Of a stretch of 22,886 nucleotides of DNA, positions 11,973 through 19,714 are shown in pieces. The notes beneath the pieces were generated by a model. That model did no database searches, was not told the origin of the DNA, and was given only the letters and a program-made list of their open reading frames with translations. Position numbers and translations under genes: made by a program. Position 1 is the stretch's first letter. The number at the start of each line of letters is the position of its first letter. Source of the stretch: Lobulomyces angularis (lineage: Eukaryota; Chytridiomycota; Chytridiomycetes; Lobulomycetales; Lobulomycetaceae); NCBI GenBank assembly GCA_027604685.1, contig JADHYX010000267.1, forward strand, positions 5,925 through 28,810, read 5' to 3'.

Positions 11973-12795
11973 TGTTTTTATTTTTTAACACTATGCAAAA
12001 TTTCAATCTATCGAAAGTTTTATAAAATCAAGTATATTTTTCATATAAAAGTGAAGAAATGATTTTTAACCTAGAAAAATGACTATTCATGGAAGGTTCT
12101 TTTGTTTCGAAAATTTTTTTGTAATTTTTGTAAAAAAACTTTTTTTTTTTAAAAAATGTTTAATATTGAAGAAGTTTTATTTTTTTTTTTAAATTTTTGA
12201 TTTTCTTGACAAACATTTTTTAAATATATAACTTTCGATTAAAACTTACTTGGAAAATTGGGAAAAATAGACTTTGACAACTGGTAAACTAAATCATTCA
12301 AAATTCCTGATAGCGTTTTTTTAGTTAGTATTTAAGTTAAACTAAATCCTTTAAAAAAAAAAAAATAATTATACTAACAATATAAAATGTAATTCGATGA
12401 TATAATTCGATTGATGTAATTAATCTTTACTCGTTATACAACTAATATCTAGGGTTAATTGAAATTTCGATATATAATTTTTTTATTAATAAAATTTTAA
12501 ATTCAAGTTAGTTTTATCCATTAGTCATTTGAAATAAGTCCCTTTCGCTTTAACAAGCAGCGTTAAATTAACGGTGTTCAAAATAATCCACTTTGTAACA
12601 TCAAATCAATTAACTACAAACACCAACATTCCATCTCTTTACATGTTAGTTAATTAAAAAAGGTTTGTTTTTGCACTATATATTCAGCCAAACTTTTCCT
12701 ACTTTTTTTATTCTTTTGGGGGCTGAAGCTTATTACACTTGAAATTTTTAAAAAAATTAAACTTTTTTTTCTTTTTCTATTTCAACAATTAATAA
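11973..12795. promoter_or_regulatory. Divergent intergenic region with repeated TTCGAT elements
   Basis: These 823 bases lie between the starts of the unknown minus-strand gene and the Slm-like gene. TTCGAT or its complement occurs at 12010-12015, 12234-12239, 12393-12398, 12406-12411 and 12466-12471, and the related TTCGAA occurs near 12106. Two copies, at 12390-12398 and 12403-12411, form a direct repeat 13 bases apart. An inverted repeat AATTAACTA/TAGTTAATT lies at 12608-12616 and 12647-12655. A TATA-like word (ctatatattc) lies at about 12677. No gene was found. Confidence 0.5.
12608..12655. repeat. 9-base inverted repeat with 30-base loop upstream of the Slm-like gene
   Basis: AATTAACTA at 12608-12616 is the exact reverse complement of TAGTTAATT at 12647-12655. 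In such AT-rich DNA this may be chance. Its position 140 to 190 bases before the start codon would suit a dimeric factor site. Confidence 0.35.
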
Positions 12796-14852
12796 ATGAG
12801 TTTAAGACGTAAATCTTCAACAATTCGCAGATCAATTACTCTCGAAAGAAACCACTCCTCCATCCATGACCCTACTATTAAAATAATTTTACCTGAAAGC
12901 TACATCCTCCTTAGGTATTTTATTTTTATTTAGGTAAACATCCTAATAAAATTTTTGTAGATGTGCTGGTTGGAGATCGGTTCTTAAATCTATCATACAT
13001 ACTCTAAAGGATATGGTAAAGGCAGAAAGAGCTCTAGCTGCTTCTCACGATAAAATTTTAAAAACCAATTTTCAAACTAAAGAAAGGGAACTTGCTTTTC
13101 AAGTAATTCTTTTATTTTTTTTATTTTAATTAAATTATTTATTTTTTTTTTTTAGCAAGAGAGCTGGGCAAATAAAATTATTTCTGAAATTCAAATTAGT
13201 CAAGCCCAAATTTCCAAAAGTCATTCAAGCTTGGCCGACTCTTATGAAAATTCTTTAATTTTACCTTTAAGAAACATTAAAATTCAAGTAAAAAAATTGA
13301 TTGATGAAGTCACCTCATCTAAACAAAAAAGAGAAAAAGAACGACAAAAGGAAAAAGAAAACTTACAATTTGCATTAAAAAATTTAAAAACTGCCGTCTC
13401 CTTATTTAATGGAAACAAAGAAAATAGAGGAGATTTTAATTTTAAAAAGGAAGATCCTTGGTTACTTCAATTTGGTAAAAAAAAAAAGGGAGAATATTTT
13501 TTTTTCATTGAAGTTTTTTTCTTATATGCTAGCGTTTAGAGCCGCTTTAGAAACTGCCAGTAAAGGGCAAAAGAAAAGAAAAGATCAAAGTACCGAAGAA
13601 TTAAACAACTATGTCACTTTTGAGGAAGGAATTTTAAATCAATTTAAAGGTAATAGAAAATCTCATTTAAAATGGAAATATTTATTAAAAACGTTAGGTA
13701 TTTTTTCTGTGTTGCATAAATCTTCCAGTTTAGCACATGGTTCTTTACGAACTTCAAATTTTTCCAACATTGCAGACGTTGTTTCCAGTATTGATCCAAA
13801 AAAAGAATGGGCCAGTTTCGTTAAACAATACAACGATTTTCCAAAAAATTCTGAGCCTTCGCTTGAATCTGTTGACAATACTGAATTGTTAAATGATCCA
13901 CTATTAAAGTTGGTCAAACAAGGAAAGCTACAAAGACCTAAGGCATTATTAAAAGGTTGGAAAGACTGCCATTACGTACTAACACCTGCAGGTAAATTTT
14001 TTCTTTAAAAATTATTGTAATGACATATACAACTTTACTTAGGATTTCTTTACGAATTTGAAGCATCATTGGATTGGGATTCATTACAAAAAGCACCCAC
14101 ATTTTCGACCTCAATTCCATTAGCCCCGATCACTTTAGAACCATCCTTAAATGACGACGGAAAAGAAAAGGAAGATGAATTTTTATTAACTGAACTAGTT
14201 AATAAAAAATTTTCTGGTAATGATTTTAAAGTTTACAGTGTAAGTATTTAATGCTTTTTATTTTTATTTTTTTATTAATATCTCTTAACCTCTTTAAAAT
14301 GCGAAGTTTAAAGCTGCTTCTGCAAGTGACGGAGAAGCTTGGATGGATAAACTAAGCAAATATTGTAAAATGATTCCACAAGAGGGACCATTACTACCAA
14401 GTAATGGCTCAATAAGAAGTTTAAGTAGAAGGGGTTCTTTACGTTCCATATCATCAAGAAAATCAACGGGATCACGAAAGTTTGGATTGTTTAGATCAAA
14501 CTCCAAAAGTTCAATCGCCTCCGGGAAAACTGTTGAAACTAAGAATGATGATGAAAAAAAAGGGTGGTTTGGCGGAATACTTTCGGGAGGAAACGATGGC
14601 GAAGAAAAACCTGATACTGAATCTGGTATAAAAAGAAAAGGAAGTTTAAAAAAAGATAAAGGTAAAGGCAAAGCTGTTGAAGATAGTAAAGGGGTCAGCT
14701 TTTCACCTTCAACTGTAAATGATGACCAAGCACCAACTCCACCTGAAAAAACTAAGAAAAAATTTAACATAAAAAATCCTTTTAATAAAAAAAATAAAGC
14801 TGAAAAAATTGTAATTACCAAATTAGATGATGGAAAAAAAATTGAAGAATAA
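12796..14852 (+). CDS. Slm1/Slm2-like TORC2 effector (F-BAR-like region plus PH domain), 6 exons, 593 aa
   Basis: Slm proteins bind PI(4,5)P2 at the plasma membrane/eisosomes and pass TORC2 stress signals to Ypk kinases. Exons: 12796-12914, 12961-13102, 13156-13474, 13533-13991, 14043-14239, 14307-14852, in phase throughout (1782 bases). Residues about 40-300 form a long, highly charged helical region matching the Slm F-BAR-like part, including a DPWL motif near 187. Residues about 322-428 are a PH domain of Slm type: basic GKLQRPKALLKGWKDCHYVL, then TPAGFLYEF, ending EAWMDKLSKYC. The tail (430-593) is Ser/Lys-rich with basophilic-kinase-like sites (RRGSLRS, SSRKSTGSRK) and ends in a basic cluster. 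The N-terminus (SLRRKSSTIRRSIT) carries similar sites. I see no clear calcineurin-docking PxIxIT motif. The PH assignment is firm; the TORC2 role is inferred from the family. Confidence 0.85.
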
Positions 14853-15019
14853 AAAATAAAAATCGGTTTTTTTGTAATTTTTTTTTTTTTTTAAATTAGT
14901 ATAGATTTTAGTACAAAATTTTTTATTTATTTTTTTTAAATCTTTCATCAAAAAAAATTTTTTTTTTTTTAAAACATTTTCAACCAAAAAAAAGAACCTA
15001 AAATAATATAATTATAATA
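14853..15019. other. Short AT-rich spacer, Slm-like end to Mad1 start
   Basis: These 167 bases separate two co-directional genes and must contain both the end signals of the first and the promoter of the second. AATAAA-type words directly overlap and follow the Slm-like stop codon. Long T and A runs fill the rest. Confidence 0.4.
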
Positions 15020-17798
15020 ATGAAAAAAACTGATGCAACATCGGTGAATAAAACACCCAAAACGAAAAGCAACATACCAACGACGACTACACCGACAAGT
15101 CGATTAATTTTTCCAACATTGGATTCACCCTCACAGTTTATAACGTATAAAACACCGGAAAAAAGCATTTTAGAAACCAAGGAAGAGGAAAATAGAAATA
15201 AAACATATCCCAATTCTACGGGAATAAATCCATTTAAGGAGATCGTAACAGGAATTGATACTTTTCTTCACCAAAATCCACAATATACAAAAAAACCGGA
15301 TGATAAACTCCCAACCTTCAAGAAACCTTCCTCAAATACTGGTTTTAGAATCGCTGATTTGGAATCAAAGTTAAAAATTGAACAGGGAAAATTAAAAAGA
15401 AAAGTTGAAGAAGTTGAATACATTAAGGAATTTAAAACTTCGGAACTTCTTGAGGCTAAGGATAGGATAAATGTAAAAATTGTTATTATTTTATTTATTT
15501 TATTTTTTTTTAAATTAATTTTAAAAAACAAAAAAAAAATATAGAAATTAGAAGGAGATAGATTAAAACTATTTAATAGAGAAAAAGAAGCGAGAATGAT
15601 AGTAGAAAAAAAAGATGCAGAAATTTTAAATCTTAATAATCAATTAGAAGAATTTAAAACAAGAATAAAAAATTCGGAACAAAATTTTAAAACTGAAAAA
15701 TTTGAATTAATTAATTTAAATAAGTGTAATGTGGAAAAATTTGAAAAAAGTTTACAAAAATTAAAATTGGACTTGATTGAAAAAGAAAATTGTTTAAAAA
15801 AAAGTTTGCTAATGGTAAGTAATTGATTTTGTTGCAAAAAAAAAATAAATTTTTTTTTATTTTTAGATCCAAAAAAAATCTGAAGAATTAGATAATGTAA
15901 CTGAAAAATTGAAAACATATGAAACAGAAAAAGTAGATAACAATCCAAAAACACAAAAAAAACTCTCAAAAGACGAAGAAACGATGTTTATCACACAACT
16001 AAAAGAAAAAATTTTAAAAATTGAAGAATTAGAAGATTTGAATTTTAAATTAAAAAAAGAAGTAAATTATTTTAAAAGTATCCAAGAAAATGTTCAAAAG
16101 TTAAAATACGAAAAAGAAGATTTGATATTAAAATTAAAAGACTTTGAAACTTTTAAAAAAAAATTTGTTAAAATAGAATGTGAAAATTTACAACTTGTCG
16201 CTGAAAAATCCAGATGGTTAAATTATTTGGATAACGGAGAAGATCGTAAAAAATTTTTTTTATTTTTTATTTTTTATTTTTTTAGTTGGTGATGATGCTA
16301 GATATATTATCACAAAAAGATTAGAGGAGCAAAGAATTTTAAATACTGCGTTATCTCAAAGTGTAAATGAAAAAAGCAACATTTTAAAACGTGTGATTGA
16401 GGAAAAAGAATCCGCAGATAAAGAAGTAAAAAATCTCTCTTTTTCTTTTTTTTGATTAAAATTATAAAAAAAATTATAAAATAGATTCATAAATTAAATG
16501 AAGAAATTGATACTTTGAAACTGGAAATTTTACGCTACAGCAATGCTGTGAAAAGAGCTGAAAGGTCTAAAGGGTTTGTTGAAAAAGAAGTGGAATTTTT
16601 AAAAAAGCAAGTGGTAAGAAAATTAGTTTTGTCATTTTCATTTGTTTTAAACAACCTTGATATTTTTTTTTTTTTTTTTTTATAGAAAAGTTATGAATCA
16701 GGAGAATTGAGACATTTAGAGGGAAAAACATTTGATGAAAAAAAAGAGAATTACATAAAAGGATTAGAAGAAGTAAATTCAAATTTAAAACGGGCTTTAG
16801 ATGATTTGGAATCAGAAAATAAAAAAATACAAATTGAATTAACTAAGCTTAATGAGGAAGTTAGAAGGAGTGAAAATAATGTCAATAGCTTTGATAATCT
16901 TCAATTGGAAAAGAAAAAATCAAAGATTTCTGAATTGGAACAGGGTAAAATTTATTTTTTGTTTAATTTTAATTTTTTTTTAATTTTAAAAATATAGAAA
17001 TCTTTAAATTAAATAATGAAAAGAAACTCAAGGATAAAGAAATAAATGCACTGAATGAACAAATTTTTATCTTAGAAAAAGCTTTAGGTCACGGACACTA
17101 TGATTCTTCCAAAACAAAAGTTGATTTTTTTATTTTATTTTGTTTAATATATTAAACTTTTTTCATTTATTTATTTTTTTTGTTAGGTTTTGGAATTAAT
17201 GGGAAGTCCTGAACACGAAGAATTTTCATATAGAAAAGAATTCTTGGAAAAATTACTTAATGAAAATAAAAAATTGAGGGAACTTCTATCCAATACCGAA
17301 AAAAAAGAATTGACTGATCTGTTACCCAAACAATCTTTTGAATTGTTAGAATTAGAAAAAGAAAAATTAAAAAATTCTTTATCTGATAAAATAAAATATT
17401 CTGAAAGATTAAAAGTGGTAAAAAAAATAAAAAAATAAAAAAAATTAACTATGTTAAGAATATAAATAAAAAAAAAAATATTTTTTTTATTTTATTTTAT
17501 TTTTTTTTTAATGTTTAATTTTTTATTTTTTTATTTCTATATATAGATTTATCAAGAAAACATTATTAAATATAGAGAAGCAGTAAAAAATTTTACAGGA
17601 TACAACATTAATTTAGAAGCAAGGGATAAAATTAGTATAAAATATCAAAATTTTAAATTTATTTGGACAATTGACCAAGGTTTCCAAATCTTAAACCCCC
17701 AAGAAAATGAAGAAAATTTTAAAATTAAATTACAAGAATTTCAAAATTGTATACCAATCTTTTTGGCTTGGATTTTATTAAATTATAATAACATTTAA
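15020..17798 (+). CDS. MAD1: Spindle assembly checkpoint protein Mad1, 9 exons, 744 aa
   Basis: Mad1 anchors Mad2 at unattached kinetochores and nuclear pores and drives Mad2 to its closed, Cdc20-inhibiting form. Exons: 15020-15472, 15545-15814, 15867-16245, 16286-16425, 16485-16613, 16686-16944, 16998-17119, 17187-17417, 17547-17798, in phase (2235 bases). A Ser/Thr/Pro-rich head (1-110) is followed by near-continuous coiled coil (about 115-575). The family-typical YDSSKTKVLEL then leads into KVLELMGSP (584-592), which fits the Mad2-interaction pattern (basic, two hydrophobics, five any, Pro). A second coiled coil contains the conserved QSFELLELEKEKL and ends in the Bub1-binding RLK motif (658-660). 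A compact C-terminal domain (662-744) matches the Mad1 RWD-like fold in layout. The length is close to yeast (749) and human (718). The coiled coil alone would be uninformative; the YDxSKTKVL and RLK blocks decide the call. Confidence 0.9.
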
Positions 17799-17978
17799 TC
17801 TTAATTTTTATTTTTTTTTGTATAATTTTTAATAGTAAATATTTGACATTATATACATATAAATTAAAAGAGGTTTTTTAGTATAGTATTTATTTGTTGT
17901 TAGTAAATGCTGTGGAAGGGATGTGAAAATGAATTTGATTGAATTTTAAGATATTTTGACGGAAAAAGATGATACCAT
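17799..17978. other. Convergent 3' spacer, Mad1 / RtcA
   Basis: This spacer lies between the converging ends of Mad1 (plus) and the RNA cyclase (minus). It is AT-rich, with no reading frame or RNA gene that I can support. Confidence 0.4.
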
Positions 17979-19097
17979 TCAATAAATAACTTCCACTTCA
18001 GTAAAAGTTTTGGCCATTTCTATTGCAGTTTTAGTGTGCAAAGTAAGATTTCCTGTTTTGTAAGTAGAAGTATTACTTCCTAAAGCCATGAAAATAACTA
18101 ACTGATCTTGCAGATATTGATCAACAATAATTTCTTCATTGCTTGCCATTTCGCTGTAAGCACTGCAAGCTTCTGACATCATTTTTTCAACTACTTTACT
18201 TTCCTTAAATTTTTTTGTGTTCCAAGTGGATAAACCTGAACCTACAGCTACAACTTGTTCATCTACATCCCTTCCTATCAAAAGAACACCTAAAGCTCCT
18301 GATTTTAAATTATTTTGAACTTTCATAGAAGTTTCATCCACCTCAAAAAAAATTTTGGTAAAAAATTTTCTTACTTTTTCTGCTATTTCTGGGGTTCCAC
18401 ATCCATAGACATAGCATATTTGTGAATTTATCGGACAACGTTGTTTTATCAAGTTTAGTCCACTAATCCCTATTCCATCCAAGGATTTGACTACAAGAAG
18501 AATTTTTCCATCTTTTGAGTTACCAAAACTTCGTTTTTCGATAGTAATAGTTGCTGAGATTCTGAGACTGTGTTGAAGACAAGGAAAGAGAACATGTTGT
18601 AGATAATCTACTGGGGGTGAAAATGATACGTTGGTTCCACCAGAGATTGAGACTTTGACTTCTTTGTTTGTGGTAGTAGTTTTTGCAAACAGTAATATGG
18701 GCAGGATAGTTTGAACCACAAGAGAACACGCTCCAGCGGACCCAATTTCGATGTGGATAATTTCATCACTTTTGATGACAGCATCTTTTGGTGTGTATGT
18801 AAGTACTTCAGAACCAACAAAGGCACCTTCAATCTCAGCATCACATAGTTGACCTGCTGCTAATACTCCTACAACATGTTGCTTTCTTAAGCCAGGAGGT
18901 TTCCTCTTTACCCTTATGTTTTTTATCCTAATGGGTATCTTTAGTACTGTGGAATAAGCTACCGCGTTTCTTATTATTTGTCCCCCTCCCTCTAGTAAAC
19001 TACCATCGATTTCTGTAGGTTGTTTCTTATCTTTATCTTCTTTTTTATTCAATAATATATATTTTTTTTTTATTGTCACTATCATTTTTTGTTTCAA
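17979..19097 (-). CDS. RTCA: RNA 3'-terminal phosphate cyclase (RtcA type), single exon, 372 aa
   Basis: The enzyme uses ATP to turn RNA 3'-phosphates into 2',3'-cyclic phosphates through a histidine-AMP intermediate. The N-terminal signature IDGSLLEGGGQIIRNA (about 30-45) and the PPGLRKQHVVG block are typical. The SAGACSLVVQTILP and GGTNVSFSPPVDYLQHVL blocks follow. The catalytic histidine lies in TLHTKTAIEMA at residue 354, aligned to human His320 and E. coli His309, so this is an active-type RtcA rather than the Rcl1 ribosome-biogenesis relative. A lysine-rich N-terminal extension of about 28 residues precedes the core, and Met5 could be the true start. The C-terminus stops about 18 residues after the histidine, shorter than human RTCA by roughly 30. 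No intron is visible, unlike all its neighbours. Baker's yeast lacks RtcA, so its presence here is notable but not unique. Confidence 0.94.
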   Translation of the reverse strand: MKQKMIVTIKKKYILLNKKEDKDKKQPTEIDGSLLEGGGQIIRNAVAYSTVLKIPIRIKNIRVKRKPPGLRKQHVVGVLAAGQLCDAEIEGAFVGSEVLTYTPKDAVIKSDEIIHIEIGSAGACSLVVQTILPILLFAKTTTTNKEVKVSISGGTNVSFSPPVDYLQHVLFPCLQHSLRISATITIEKRSFGNSKDGKILLVVKSLDGIGISGLNLIKQRCPINSQICYVYGCGTPEIAEKVRKFFTKIFFEVDETSMKVQNNLKSGALGVLLIGRDVDEQVVAVGSGLSTWNTKKFKESKVVEKMMSEACSAYSEMASNEEIIVDQYLQDQLVIFMALGSNTSTYKTGNLTLHTKTAIEMAKTFTEVEVIY

Positions 19098-19482
19098 TGC
19101 TATTTTTCTTTTTTTTTTTTTTTAAAAAAAATATTTTTTTAAAAAAAAAATATAATATATTTTTATTTTTTTTTTTTTTTTTTTGACATATTTTAAATTT
19201 TTTTTTTTTTAAATTTTTGTCAAGATTTTTTAATTTTTTTTGAAATTTTTTTAAATTTTTTTGAAATTTTTTTTTTAGCTAATGAAGTAAAATTTTGGTA
19301 TATTAGAATTTTCTCAACATTTTTTTTTGTTTTATTAATATTAAACGCTCTGCTAGTCTTATGGAATTACACATATCTAATAGAAGGTATCCAAAAAATG
19401 CTTTTGATACACTTCTGGCTAATGCACAAAAAAAGCAGTATTGCATAGCGTTAATTTTGCTACTCTAAAAGCTTGTTGAACC

Positions 19483-19509
19483 TACTCTGATCACAAGTAC
19501 TCTAATCAC
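19483..19509. repeat. Two 12-base direct repeats, TACTCTRATCAC
   Basis: Copies at 19483-19494 and 19498-19509 differ at one base and are separated by AAG. A partial copy (TACTCTAAAA) lies at 19461. They lie about 205 to 230 bases upstream of the DUF885 start codon and could be binding sites for a regulator. Function is inferred only from position. Confidence 0.45.
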
Positions 19510-19661
19510 GCATCGGTTAAATTAAGTTACGCTAAGTTTCATTTGTTTGAATTTCACTTTTCGCATCTGTTGAGTAAAGTGCGAAGTAGAACTAAGTTTT
19601 TGTTAAATAAGTGCAAAGGAAAAAAACCCTTAGAAAAAAATACTCCAAGCCTGGTTTCTTC

Positions 19662-19669
19662 TATAAAAG
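19662..19669 (+). promoter_or_regulatory. TATA box (TATAAAAG) of the DUF885 gene
   Basis: TATAAAAG matches the consensus TATA element and lies about 45 to 50 bases upstream of the ATG at 19715, in locally less AT-biased sequence. This fits a short 5' leader. No comparably clean TATA box was seen before the other genes. Confidence 0.55.
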
Positions 19670-19714
19670 CTTTTTAATATTTCAAAAAAAAATTTATTTT
19701 TTTAAACATCAAAA

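Larger units (their letters stand above)
19098..19714. promoter_or_regulatory. Divergent intergenic region, RtcA / DUF885 gene
   Basis: The left part (19098-19290) is almost pure A/T homopolymer. It includes an imperfect palindrome, TTGACA at 19183-19188 against TTGTCAA at 19217-19223. The right part (about 19330-19690) is clearly less AT-biased. It holds short direct repeats: TACTCTGATCAC at 19483-19494, TACTCTAATCAC at 19498-19509, and TACTCT again at 19461. A 34-codon frame starts at about 19360 (MELHISNRRY...) with no recognisable family. A TATA box lies near the right end. Confidence 0.5.

Noticed and set aside
12915..12960. Possible nested or recursive intron in the first Slm intron (internal TTATTTAG followed by GTAAAC)
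   Set aside because: The first half would be only 19 bases, far below the shortest intron here (37), and the whole 46-base intron is normal in size.
14294..14821. 175-codon minus-strand frame opposite the last Slm exon
   Set aside because: This is a mirror of the Ser/Lys-rich coding sequence, rich in Ser/Phe/Leu/Pro as expected from antisense reading.
19098..19270. Homopolymer A/T block as an origin or telomeric/centromeric element
   Set aside because: Similar A/T runs occur in every intergenic region of the window, and there is no unit repeat or origin motif.
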